The notes under the pieces were generated by a model. It had not been told where the DNA came from, ran no database searches, and worked only from the letters and a program-made list of their open reading frames with translations. From assembly GCA_964528575.1 (NCBI GenBank), contig CAZGTQ010000094.1:1-15115 (forward strand): a DNA stretch of 15,115 nucleotides. Direction: 5' to 3'. This DNA comes from CAZGTQ01 sp964528575 (GTDB lineage: Bacteria > Planctomycetota > UBA1135 > GCA-002686595). Shown piece after piece: positions 1-8,291 of the stretch; the first letter of the stretch is position 1; the number at the start of each line of letters is the position of its first letter. Made by a program: the position numbers and the translations under genes.

Positions 1-1
1 G

Positions 2-220
2 CACGAGCTCAACAAGCGCGACCTGATGATCTACATCACGCGCTCGCTCACACACAAAGAGCGTTTCATCATCGAGCAGTACTACCAGTACGGCCACACG
101 ATGCGCGAGATCGGCGAGAGGCTCGCGCTGACCGAGAGCCGCGGCTGCCACATCCACTCCAACGACATGGGCCGCCTGAAGGGCCTGTTGGAGCAGAAGG
201 AAGACTCGCTCCTGGCGTGA
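2..220 (+). CDS. RNA polymerase sigma factor, FliA/WhiG type, C-terminal fragment (region 4)
   Basis: The reading frame is open from base 2 and ends in TGA at 218-220, giving 72 residues of a protein whose N-terminus lies outside the window. The stretch LTHKERFIIEQYY, followed by TMREIGERLALTESR and a HSNDMGRLK tail, matches sigma-70 region 4 (the helix-turn-helix that reads the -35 element), closest in style to the FliA/WhiG sigma family. Family members normally read ESRVSQ.HS in the recognition helix; here it is ESRGCHIHS, so three positions differ from the usual pattern. Members of this family direct flagellar, motility or alternative-stress genes, but the target cannot be told from this fragment. 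An ATG at 26 is internal to the domain and is not the real start. The domain call is secure; the subfamily is likely. Confidence 0.85.
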   Translation, partial: HELNKRDLMIYITRSLTHKERFIIEQYYQYGHTMREIGERLALTESRGCHIHSNDMGRLKGLLEQKEDSLLA

Positions 221-245
221 CGTCGCCCGCGGGCTCGGTCCCGGG

Positions 246-251
246 TAACCT
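246..251 (+). promoter_or_regulatory. Candidate -10 element (TAACCT) for lipoprotein gene at 261
   Basis: TAACCT fits TANNNT and is followed by GTCGCCGCC. It ends 9 bases before the ATG at 261, so a start 7 bases downstream (about 258) would give a 3-base leader. No convincing -35 hexamer is visible. The call rests on the same motif recurring before other genes in this window. Confidence 0.4.
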
Positions 252-260
252 GTCGCCGCC

Positions 261-791
261 ATGGCGACTCGACGCGACGTGCTGCTCGGCGCGGCGGCGC
301 TCCTGCCCCTGCTCGGTTGCGGCGTGAGCGACGCCGCGGACACGCTGCGTGCCGAGCCGTACGAGCTCGGCGGAGTCGAGGCGCGGCTGCTCGGCGTCGA
401 CGTGGGCGTGCGGGTCCGCTACGAGGGTCCGGCGACGAAGCACGGCTTCCGGGTCGTGCTGGAAGGGCCCGACGGCGAGGTCGTCGAGTCCCGCGAGATC
501 GGGTCCGCGATCGACGACGAGGGCGTGTCCCTCGATCACGTCGCCGCGGTGCTGGTCCAGGGCCTCCCCGACGACGCGGTGCTGCTCAGCGCGCGGCTGG
601 CGGCCGCCGCGGGCCCCGGCTGGCTGCGGACGGACCACCTGATCCAGGACTTGATGCCGGCCGACGTCGGCGGCTTCACGCTCGAACAGCCCCGGCCGCA
701 GGTCGCCCGGGGCACCCCCGCCGCCGTCACCGTGTACGCGCGCCGGTTCTCGAACGGAGGCGCCCTGCGCGTCGAGCTATGGGTCGAGTGA
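261..791 (+). CDS. Predicted lipoprotein of unknown function (176 aa)
   Basis: The N-terminus TRRDVLLGAAALLPLLGC has a twin-arginine-like pair, a hydrophobic core and a lipobox (L-L-G-C, Cys20), so the protein is predicted to be exported and lipid-anchored. The RRDVLLG arrangement could use the Tat route, but the RR motif is incomplete, so this is inference. The mature part (about 156 residues) is rich in short beta-type stretches such as FRVVLEGPDGEVVESREIG and ends in ALRVELWVE; I do not recognise a family. There is no Shine-Dalgarno sequence before the ATG, and a -10-like TAACCT lies 9 bases upstream, so translation may be leaderless. The stop codon overlaps the next gene by one base (TGATG), so the two are probably cotranscribed. 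Confidence 0.75.
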   Translation: MATRRDVLLGAAALLPLLGCGVSDAADTLRAEPYELGGVEARLLGVDVGVRVRYEGPATKHGFRVVLEGPDGEVVESREIGSAIDDEGVSLDHVAAVLVQGLPDDAVLLSARLAAAAGPGWLRTDHLIQDLMPADVGGFTLEQPRPQVARGTPAAVTVYARRFSNGGALRVELWVE

Positions 792-1057
792 TGCGAACGA
801 TGAGCGCGAGAATCTGGATCGCGGCCGCCGCCGCGCTGGCCGTCGGCTGCGGGAACGTGTCGTCGACGACTCACGTCGCGACGAGCCCGGCGCAGCGGCT
901 CGCCGAGATCCTCGCCGAGCGCGAGAAGACGCCGCGGGTCTCCGACGAGGCCCTGTCGCGGGTCCTGGCGGCGATCACCGAACGCGCCGAGGCGGGCGAC
1001 GTCGACGCCGCGCTCGTCCTGTTCGAGCTCGCCGCGCGCCAGCGCACGGCCGAGTAG
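791..1057 (+). CDS. Small predicted lipoprotein (88 aa)
   Basis: The ATG at 791 overlaps the TGA of the preceding lipoprotein gene (TGATG), a typical sign of translational coupling. A second in-frame ATG at 800 is an alternative start. The N-terminus carries basic residues, then IWIAAAAALAVGC, a signal peptide with lipobox A-V-G-C (Cys20). The mature protein of about 69 residues begins with a Ser/Thr-rich linker (NVSSTTHVATS). It continues as probable alpha helices rich in Ala, Glu and Arg (AQRLAEILAEREK, LSRVLAAITERAEAGDVDAALVLFELAARQR). The latter resembles a short helical hairpin of the kind found in TPR-like repeats, but a single unit is not enough to assign the family. Function unknown; it may work with the upstream lipoprotein at the same membrane. 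Confidence 0.7.
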   Translation: MRTMSARIWIAAAAALAVGCGNVSSTTHVATSPAQRLAEILAEREKTPRVSDEALSRVLAAITERAEAGDVDAALVLFELAARQRTAE

Positions 1058-1128
1058 CCGAGCGGGGTTCGCGAGGCGGCTTCGCCCTCCTCGACGCGCT
1101 CGCGGCGCGCGTGCTCCCGCCGCCGGGG

Positions 1129-1134
1129 TAGCAT
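1129..1134 (+). promoter_or_regulatory. Candidate -10 element (TAGCAT) for the C25 peptidase-birA unit
   Basis: TAGCAT preceded by GGGG fits the TANNNT pattern seen before other units here. A start near 1141 would give a leader of about 30 bases containing the GGAGG ribosome site. No clear -35 box. Confidence 0.35.
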
Positions 1135-1160
1135 GGTCCGTCCCGAAGCGCTCGAGACGA

Positions 1161-1165
1161 GGAGG
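1161..1165 (+). promoter_or_regulatory. Ribosome binding site GGAGG selecting the GTG start at 1171
   Basis: GGAGG lies 5 bases before the GTG at 1171. An ATG at 1166 abuts the same site but is in another frame, so the ribosome site supports GTG as the start of the peptidase. Confidence 0.65.
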
Positions 1166-1170
1166 ATGCT

Positions 1171-2703
1171 GTGGGTGGACCGTCGACGTTGCTCCTGTTG
1201 ATCGCCGCGGGCTCGCTGTGGGGCGCGCAGGACGAATCGCGCCTGCTCGTCTACGCGCCCGAGCCGTTCCACGCGGCGCTCGAGCCGCTGGTCGCGCTGC
1301 GCGAGAGCGAGGGTTGGACGTGCTCCGTCGCCGACGCGTCGGCGCAGGGGCTCGGCGACGCGCTCGGCGCGCTCGCCGGCGCACCGGACGCGATCCTGCT
1401 CGTCGGCGACCAGGCCGCGGGCGCCGAGGACGAGCCGTGGCACGTGCCGTCGCACAGCGCGGAGCTCTACCGCTGGCGCTCCGTGCAGCGCGAGCGGTTC
1501 TCGTCCGATCCGCTGCTCGGCGACCTCGACGGCGACGGCTCGATCGACGTGCCGGTCGGACGCATCCCCGCGCGCTCCGCCGCCGACGTCGAGCGCGCGG
1601 TGGCGAAGATCCTCGCGTGGGAGCAGCGCGCGCCTTCGCTCGCGGACCTGCGCCTGGTCGCGTGGGGCGGAGCGCCCGGCTATGGCGGCGCGATCGACAA
1701 GATGGCGACCGGCATGCTCGTCGGGATGGTGACGAAGCAGGCGCCCGCATGGGCCGAGCCGTGGCTGTTGTCGGCGGCCGCGAACGAGCCGCTCTGCGGC
1801 CACCCGCCCGACCATCCGAGCGCGTTCAGCGACGCGGTGAACGCCGGCGCGCTCCTGTGCACGATGGTCGCGCACGCCGACGCGCAGCACGTCGTGTCGA
1901 TGCGACACGGGTCCGAGACGATCGCGTACGACGCGTCGGACGCGCGCGCGGCGTTCGCGGACGGCGAGCCGACGGCGCCGCTCGTGTTCCTCACCTGCGA
2001 GTCCGGCCGCTTCGACGGCGGCGAGGAGTGCCTCGCGGAGACGATGTTCGCGCTCCCGGGCGGCCCCGTCGCGACGATCGGCGCGACGACCGAGTCGCAC
2101 CCGCTGCCGAACTACTTCACGGGGCTGGCGCTCCTGCAGGAGCTCGCCGCTGCCGCCGAGAGCGACGGGACGGCGCGCATCGGCGCGTACTGGCTCGCCG
2201 CGCAGCGCCGGGGCGCGGCGGCGCGCTCGATGCTCGTCGAGCGCATGCTCGCCGACGCCGAGGGCAGCCTGGCGCCCGAGATCGACGTCGCGCAACTGCG
2301 CCGCGACCAGCAGCGCATCTACGCGCTGCTCGGCGACCCGCTGACCAGCCTGCGCGTGCCGCGGCCGCTCGCGATCGCGGTCGAGCCCGATGGCGAGGGG
2401 AGCGGCTGGCGCTGGAGCGTCGACCCGGCGCTGCGCACCGAGGGCGCGCAGCTCTTCGTGTCGCTGCGGCCCGCGCGCGCCGAGAAGCAGGACGAGCTCC
2501 CGGACGACGCGAGCATCGAAGAGCGCCGCGCCGCGTTCGAGCGCGCGAACGCCGCCTACCGCTTCGAGCCGCTCGCGACGCTCGACGCCGGCGCCGACTG
2601 GGGCGGCCGCGTCGACCGCCCCGGCCGGCTGCGCGCGGTCCTCGTCGGCCCGCAGACGTTCGCGGCTGGCACGGCGGAGCTGAAGCGAGCGCGAGGCGAG
2701 TGA
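1171..2703 (+). CDS. Secreted peptidase C25 (gingipain-like) family protein, 510 aa
   Basis: The GTG start is fixed by GGAGG five bases upstream. Residues 1-19 form a short signal peptide (STLLLLIAAGSLWGA, likely cleaved before QD). The core resembles the C25 cysteine peptidase family: AILLVGD at 74-80, then SDPLLGDLDGDGSIDVPVGR at 112-131, an acidic calcium-type loop followed by the VGR-P motif. A His-containing strand (MVAHADAQH, His235) and a nucleophile strand VFLTCESGRFDG (Cys276) follow, with ECLAE at 286-290 and ATIGATTESHPLPNYF just after. LLGDPLTSLRV at 387-397 matches the end of the C25 catalytic fold. Residues 400-510 look like an Ig-like beta domain of the kind that follows gingipain domains. 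The usual GHG around the catalytic His reads AHA here, and a second HGSE lies at 246-249, so which His is catalytic is uncertain. No sorting tag for type IX secretion is evident. It probably cleaves proteins outside the cytoplasm; the substrate is unknown. Confidence 0.85.
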   Translation: MGGPSTLLLLIAAGSLWGAQDESRLLVYAPEPFHAALEPLVALRESEGWTCSVADASAQGLGDALGALAGAPDAILLVGDQAAGAEDEPWHVPSHSAELYRWRSVQRERFSSDPLLGDLDGDGSIDVPVGRIPARSAADVERAVAKILAWEQRAPSLADLRLVAWGGAPGYGGAIDKMATGMLVGMVTKQAPAWAEPWLLSAAANEPLCGHPPDHPSAFSDAVNAGALLCTMVAHADAQHVVSMRHGSETIAYDASDARAAFADGEPTAPLVFLTCESGRFDGGEECLAETMFALPGGPVATIGATTESHPLPNYFTGLALLQELAAAAESDGTARIGAYWLAAQRRGAAARSMLVERMLADAEGSLAPEIDVAQLRRDQQRIYALLGDPLTSLRVPRPLAIAVEPDGEGSGWRWSVDPALRTEGAQLFVSLRPARAEKQDELPDDASIEERRAAFERANAAYRFEPLATLDAGADWGGRVDRPGRLRAVLVGPQTFAAGTAELKRARGE

Positions 2704-3482
2704 CGAAGGGCGCGAGGAGCGGGACCGGAACCGGCTCCGGCTTCCGGCTCGTGCGCCACGAAGTCGTCGACTCGACGAACGAGCGCGCGCTCGCGAGCCT
2801 CGCCGACGGGAGCGGCCGCCACCGCGACGCGCACGTCGCGCGCGCGCAGACCGCCGGCCGCGGCCGGCGCGGCGCGCGCTGGGAGAGCGCGGCGGGCGAG
2901 GGGCTCTTCCTCAGCGCGATCTGGTCGCCGGGCGTGCCGCTCGCGCCGCCGGGACTGACGATGGCGGGCGGCCTGGCGGTGCGCGACGCGGCGCGCTCGC
3001 TCGCGGGCGGCGAGCTCGCAGGGCTCGCGCTCGACTGGCCCAACGACGTCGTCGTGCGCGCGGCGAAGCTCGCGGGCGTGCTCGTCGAGTCGCGCGGTCT
3101 CGACCCGGCGCGGCCGAGCTACGTCGTCGGCGTCGGGCTGAACGTGCGCCAGCGCGCGTTCGGCGCCGAGCTCGTGGCGGAGCGCGCGGTGACGAGCCTC
3201 GCGCTCGAGGGCGTCGACGCGACGGTCGACGACGCGTGCGCGAAGGTGCTCGCGGCGCTGGGCGAGCGGCTGGAGCAGCTCGGGCGCGACTCGGCTTCGC
3301 TCGCACGCGACTTCGCGGCGGCGACGGGCCTCGTCGGGACGAGCGTCCGCGTCGTCGCGGGCGGTCGCACGCTCGCGGGCCGGCTCGCCGCGCTCGACCT
3401 CGAGCGCGGCCTGTCGCTCGAGACCGCATCGGGCGTCGTGCCGCTCGCGCTGGCACACGTGACGGCGCTCGAACGGGCGTGA
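2700..3482 (+). CDS. birA: Biotin-[acetyl-CoA-carboxylase] ligase (260 aa)
   Basis: This enzyme activates biotin with ATP to biotinyl-AMP and transfers it to a lysine of biotin carboxyl carrier proteins such as that of acetyl-CoA carboxylase. Visible motifs are DSTN at 24-27, QTAGRGRRGARW at 50-61 (the GRGRxGxxW biotinyl-AMP loop), LDWPNDV at 111-117, KLAGVLVE with the catalytic-type lysine at 123, and GVGLNV at 144-149. A small C-terminal SH3-like domain follows (GTSVRVVAGGRTLAGRLAALD). There is no N-terminal helix-turn-helix, so it is a class I (mono-functional) ligase and not a biotin repressor. The GTG at 2700 overlaps the TGA of the C25 peptidase gene by four bases (GTGA), which argues for translational coupling; the first 14 residues are a Gly/Ser-rich leader before conserved sequence begins. 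Confidence 0.93.
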   Translation: MTKGARSGTGTGSGFRLVRHEVVDSTNERALASLADGSGRHRDAHVARAQTAGRGRRGARWESAAGEGLFLSAIWSPGVPLAPPGLTMAGGLAVRDAARSLAGGELAGLALDWPNDVVVRAAKLAGVLVESRGLDPARPSYVVGVGLNVRQRAFGAELVAERAVTSLALEGVDATVDDACAKVLAALGERLEQLGRDSASLARDFAAATGLVGTSVRVVAGGRTLAGRLAALDLERGLSLETASGVVPLALAHVTALERA

Positions 3483-3526
3483 GCGGGGATGGCGCGGCCC
3501 GGGAGGACGATCCGACGACCAGTCCA

Positions 3527-3554
3527 TTGCGACTTCTTCGGGGGTGGGTAGGCT
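3527..3554 (+). promoter_or_regulatory. Candidate promoter upstream of the 3637 fragment
   Basis: TTGCGA at 3527-3532 (four of six matches to TTGACA) and TAGGCT at 3549-3554 are separated by 16 bases. TAGGCT is followed by GCCGCC, as in other candidate -10 sites of this window. The start codon lies about 80 bases downstream behind a strong ribosome site. Confidence 0.4.
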
Positions 3555-3636
3555 GCCGCCACGCAGAGTTGGGTAACCGCTCGGGTCGGCAGAATCCTCG
3601 CCGACGAGCGTTACACGTTTCGAGAGAGGAGAAACG

Positions 3637-3861
3637 ATGACCACACTGCGATGCGTCTTGTCCGCGGCCGCAGCCTTGGCACCGTGCGAGGTGTTCTTCA
3701 CCTGGTCGTACGACGTCGGGACGACGGGCGGCGACGCCAGCATCCGGGTCGACCTGATTCGTGGCGGAGCGACGCCGGTCAACCTGCGCGCAGAGCGAAC
3801 GAGCCTTCCATCAGGTGAGGGCTACAACGGTAGCGGGTTCTTCCGTGCAGGTGCGATTTGA
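3637..3861 (+). pseudogene. Truncated surface-protein fragment, possibly a Kre9/Ser-Thr-rich-anchor-type domain (74 codons)
   Basis: The frame starts at an ATG with an excellent ribosome site (AGGAG at 3627-3631, 5-base spacer). The first 15 residues (MTTLRCVLSAAAALA) look like the front of a signal peptide, but it runs straight into EVFFTWSYDVGTTGGDASIRVDLIRGG. That pattern resembles the middle of the beta-sandwich domain of Ser-Thr-rich anchored proteins (WxxxGtxGxxxrIDLyrGG). The expected start of that domain is missing and the frame stops at TGA soon after GYNGSGFF, where such domains continue with several more strands. In the next frame, SSVQVRFDFRDL could be a continuation after a frameshift, but this is weak. 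I read it as a decayed or internally deleted remnant; a genuine tiny secreted protein cannot be excluded. Base composition is visibly less GC-rich than in neighbouring genes. Confidence 0.45.
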
Positions 3862-3939
3862 CTTTCGCGATCTGCGTCGATCCGAGCCAGTGCAGCAAGG
3901 TCTGCTCATGGGCCTTCCCATCGTGCTCCACGTCCTCCA

Positions 3940-4926
3940 ATGCGTAATCGAAGCGTGGCCAGTGGCATGAATCGCGCTCTCGTGCTTCTCGTGGGAGTGG
4001 CGTGCTTCGCGCTCGGCGGTCTGGTGGTGTTTCTCGTCCTGGACGGAGACCGACCGGGGGAGTCGGTCAACCTCTCGCCCCCAGCACCGGAGGAAATGCC
4101 GCGTGTGGCGGGCCAGGCGCCAATGCGGGCGGACGCGCGCGTCGAGGGAGCCGACCCGCCGGTCGACGAGCCGTCGGCTCCGGAGGCGGAGACTCCGGTG
4201 GTGAAGACGCAGGGACCCACGATCGGCGGGCGCGAGTACCTCATGGCGTACTGGGGCGCTCGCTGGCCCGAGTTCGAGGCGAACATGCAGCCGGGGTGGC
4301 TCGACAACCTGGGCGAGTATTCGGTCGAGAAGCTCGAATCGGCGGACCCGGATGCCTTTTACGCCCTGCTCGCGGAGAAGATCCTCGCGAAGTTCGAGAG
4401 CGCGTGGGTCCGTTCGGAAATGCTGCGCGCGATTCTCCTGCGCTTCCCGGGAAACGAGGGGATCGGGATGTCCCTCCGAGATCCCGGTGCAAGTGCACTG
4501 CGGTCGAAGCGGCTCAACCCGCTGGGCAAGTCGATCGAGGGCAGCGGCCGTGAGCAGCTCGACTCGATCGGTGAGGTGACACTCGAGACCGCCGAGCTCG
4601 CGCTGGACTCGATCACAGAGCGAATCCGCGCGGTCATCCGCGAGGATCTCGAAGGGGTCACGCCCGACAAGGCGCTCGTCGGCGAGCTGCAAGTGGGTCC
4701 GATCGTGACCGGCCAGACCGAGGACTCGTTCAGGCCCGATCCGATCTCGGGCGAGCAGCTTCCGGTCCTCAGCATGGGCGCCTTCGCGGACGACAACGGC
4801 TACCTGACGGCGAGCTACCGGCTGTGGCTCGGGGCGGATCCCGAGCTGCGTGCGCAGCTCCAGGAGCTCCGGAACATCCTCGACGACGGCCGGCGGCAGA
4901 TGCAGGAGCTCATCGCCGCCTGGTGA
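3940..4926 (+). CDS. Membrane-anchored protein of unknown function (328 aa)
   Basis: An N-terminal segment MNRALVLLVGVACFALGG with VVFLVL (about residues 10-34) forms one transmembrane anchor preceded by basic residues, so the rest should lie outside the cytoplasmic membrane. Residues 40-92 are a Pro/Ala/Glu-rich linker. A folded part follows from REYLMAYWGARWPEFEANM (98-116) to the C-terminus, containing DPDAFYALLAEKILAKFES and ELALDSITERIRAVIREDLEG, both probably helical. It closes with ADPELRAQLQELRNILDD, which could form a coiled coil. I do not recognise a family. Start choice is uncertain: neither ATG 3940 nor the in-frame ATG 3967 has a clear ribosome site, and starting at 3967 would put the anchor right at the N-terminus. 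It is followed by a hairpin-rich gap and seems to be a single-gene unit. Confidence 0.75.
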   Translation: MRNRSVASGMNRALVLLVGVACFALGGLVVFLVLDGDRPGESVNLSPPAPEEMPRVAGQAPMRADARVEGADPPVDEPSAPEAETPVVKTQGPTIGGREYLMAYWGARWPEFEANMQPGWLDNLGEYSVEKLESADPDAFYALLAEKILAKFESAWVRSEMLRAILLRFPGNEGIGMSLRDPGASALRSKRLNPLGKSIEGSGREQLDSIGEVTLETAELALDSITERIRAVIREDLEGVTPDKALVGELQVGPIVTGQTEDSFRPDPISGEQLPVLSMGAFADDNGYLTASYRLWLGADPELRAQLQELRNILDDGRRQMQELIAAW

Positions 4927-4990
4927 GCCAGCGGCTCGCGCGCGCCGGAGCGGCTCCTCCCGCGGGCGACCGACCGATTCCGCGACCCGC

Positions 4991-5015
4991 GCGGTGCCCT
5001 CGCGCACGGCACCGC
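4991..5015 (+). terminator. Perfect 8-bp hairpin, possible transcription terminator without a T-tract
   Basis: GCGGTGCC (4991-4998) and GGCACCGC (5008-5015) are exact inverted repeats around a 9-base loop. A smaller GAGCC-AGC-GGCTC hairpin (4925-4937) begins at the stop codon of the preceding gene. Neither is followed by a run of T, so a classic intrinsic terminator is not shown. Its place between the end of one unit and the rph promoter makes a termination role plausible. Confidence 0.35.
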
Positions 5016-5068
5016 CGCCGAGCGGGCGGGAGGCGGGCACGCCGCTCGCCCGCCCGGTCGCCGGCACC

Positions 5069-5074
5069 TATAAT
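5069..5074 (+). promoter_or_regulatory. Consensus -10 element (TATAAT) upstream of rph
   Basis: An exact TATAAT followed by GCCGCGCC stands in very GC-rich sequence, 45 bases before the rph start codon. No good -35 hexamer is seen 16-18 bases upstream. It is the best single promoter candidate in the window and would drive the rph-rdgB-lepA-lepB1 run. Confidence 0.5.
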
Positions 5075-5119
5075 GCCGCGCCGTTTCGTCGGAGCTGATC
5101 GGAGAGGCGGCGGCTACCC

Positions 5120-5839
5120 ATGGTCACACGTGAGGGCAGAGCGGCCGACGAGCTGCGCGAGATCGCGTTCCAGCGCGGGTTCACCGACTCGGCGCCGGGC
5201 TCGGTGCTCGCCTGCTTCGGCGGGACGCGGGTGCTGTGCACCGCGACGCTGACCGACGGGGTGCCGCCGTTCCTGCAGGGGCGCGGGCGGGGCTGGCTGA
5301 CCGCCGAGTACTCGATGCTCCCCTCGTCGACGAACACCCGCAAGAGCCGCGACCGGGCCGGCAAGATCGACGGGCGCTCGGTCGAGATCCAGCGCTTGAT
5401 CGGGCGCGCGCTGCGGGCCGTCGTGCACCTCGACCGCATGCCCGAGCGCACGATCTGGATCGACTGCGACGTGATCCAGGCCGACGGCGGCACGCGCACG
5501 ACCGCGATCAGCGGCGCGTACGTCGCCCTGCACGACCTCCTGACGCACATGGACGGCAAGCGGCTCCTGCGCTCCTGGCCGCTCGGGAGCCAGCTCGCCG
5601 CCGTCTCCGTCGGCGTCGTCGACGGCGAGGTGCTGTGCGACCTCTCCTACGCCGAGGACTCGAACGCGGCGGTCGACCTCAACCTCGTCATGACCGGCGA
5701 AGGCCGCTTCATCGAGGTCCAGGGCTCCGCCGAGGGCGCGCCGTTCGACCGCACGGAGCTCGACCGCATGCTCTCCGTCGGCGAGGCCGCGATCCGCCGC
5801 ATCTTCGAGCTCCAGCGCACCGCGCTCGGGCTCGCGTGA
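5120..5839 (+). CDS. rph: Ribonuclease PH (239 aa)
   Basis: RNase PH is a phosphate-dependent 3'-5' exoribonuclease that trims tRNA precursors and other RNA 3' ends. The sequence follows the family closely: RAADELREIAFQRGFTDSAPGSVL at the N-terminus, TRVLCTATL at 36-44, TAEYSMLPSSTNTR at 61-74, and GRSVEIQRLIGRALR at 85-99. ADGGTRTTAISGAYVAL at 121-137 contains the GGTRT phosphate-binding loop and the helix at its end. EDSNAAVDLNLVMT and GEGRFIEVQGSAEG near the C-terminus carry the conserved acidic metal-site residues. Length is normal for the family. GGAGAGG at 5101-5107 is a rather distant ribosome site. It is followed after 16 bases by rdgB, a very common bacterial pairing. Confidence 0.96.
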   Translation: MVTREGRAADELREIAFQRGFTDSAPGSVLACFGGTRVLCTATLTDGVPPFLQGRGRGWLTAEYSMLPSSTNTRKSRDRAGKIDGRSVEIQRLIGRALRAVVHLDRMPERTIWIDCDVIQADGGTRTTAISGAYVALHDLLTHMDGKRLLRSWPLGSQLAAVSVGVVDGEVLCDLSYAEDSNAAVDLNLVMTGEGRFIEVQGSAEGAPFDRTELDRMLSVGEAAIRRIFELQRTALGLA

Positions 5840-5855
5840 GAGCGGGAGGCCCCAC

Positions 5856-6473
5856 GTGAAGATCCTCGTCGCCACCGGCCACCCGAAGAAGAGCCGCGAG
5901 CTGCGCGCCGCGCTCGAGCCGTCCGGGGCCCAGCTCGTCGAGCCGGCCGACGTCGGCGGGCTGCCCGAGGTCGTCGAGGACGAGCTCACGTTCGCCGGCA
6001 ACGCGAAGAAGAAGGCGCGCAGCGCGGCGCTCGCGACGGGGCTGTGGAGCCTCGCGGACGATTCGGGGCTCGAGGTCGACCGGCTGCGCGGCGCGCCGGG
6101 CGTGCACTCGGCGCGCTTCGCCGGGCCCGGCGCGGACGACGAGCGCAACAACGACCTCTTGCTCGAGAAGCTCGCCGGCGTGCCCGAGAGCGAGCGGACG
6201 GCGCGCTTCACGTGCGCGCTCGCGCTCTGCCGGCCCGACGGCACCGTCGCGCTCCAGGCGAGCGGGACCGCGCGCGGCCGCATCCTCCTCCAGCGCCGCG
6301 GCACGCGCGACTTCGGCTACGACCCGCTGTTCCTGTTCACCGAGGAAGGCTTCCCGCAGACCGGCAAGACTTTTGCGGAGATCCCGCTCGAACAGAAGAG
6401 CGCCGTCAGCCACCGCGGCCGCGCTCTGCGCGCGCTCGCGGCCGAGCTGCCCGCGCTCCTCGCCCGCGTCTGA
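5856..6473 (+). CDS. rdgB: XTP/dITP diphosphatase, RdgB/HAM1 family (205 aa)
   Basis: This enzyme hydrolyses non-canonical purine nucleoside triphosphates (dITP, XTP, ITP) to the monophosphate and pyrophosphate, keeping them out of DNA and RNA. Family marks are LADDSGLEVDRLRGAPGVHSARFAG at 66-90, with the catalytic-type Asp68/Asp69; TRDFGYDPLF at 150-159; KTFAEIPLEQKSAVSHRGRAL at 171-191, including the SHR substrate-binding motif. Two normally conserved spots differ: the TGNxxK nucleotide loop reads TGHPKK (residues 7-12), and FxENAxxKA reads FAGNAKKKA (46-54). The GTG start at 5856 is backed by GGGAGG at 5844-5849, seven bases away. Enzyme identity is secure; full activity is not proven given the two substitutions. 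Confidence 0.94.
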   Translation: MKILVATGHPKKSRELRAALEPSGAQLVEPADVGGLPEVVEDELTFAGNAKKKARSAALATGLWSLADDSGLEVDRLRGAPGVHSARFAGPGADDERNNDLLLEKLAGVPESERTARFTCALALCRPDGTVALQASGTARGRILLQRRGTRDFGYDPLFLFTEEGFPQTGKTFAEIPLEQKSAVSHRGRALRALAAELPALLARV

Positions 6474-6482
6474 GACGACACC

Positions 6483-8287
<1,805 letters not shown>

Positions 8288-8291
<4 letters not shown>

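Noticed and set aside
1072..1093. Imperfect inverted repeat after the small lipoprotein gene (CGAGGCGG / CGCCCTCCTCG)
   Set aside because: The stem has a bulge, there is no T-tract, and such GC repeats are expected by chance in this composition.
1166..1168. ATG directly after GGAGG as start of a gene
   Set aside because: It is in a different frame from the peptidase and abuts the ribosome site with no spacer.
1218..2699. In-frame extension of birA upstream through the peptidase gene
   Set aside because: The stretch is low-complexity Arg/Ala shadow of the peptidase; conserved ligase sequence starts after 2700.
3858..3863. TTGACT as a -35 box for the gene at 3940
   Set aside because: No -10-like hexamer lies 16-18 bases downstream.
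3761..3970. A 69-codon frame overlapping the fragment at 3637
   Set aside because: It has no ribosome site, signal or family; only the piece SSVQVRFDF might be a frameshifted tail of the fragment.
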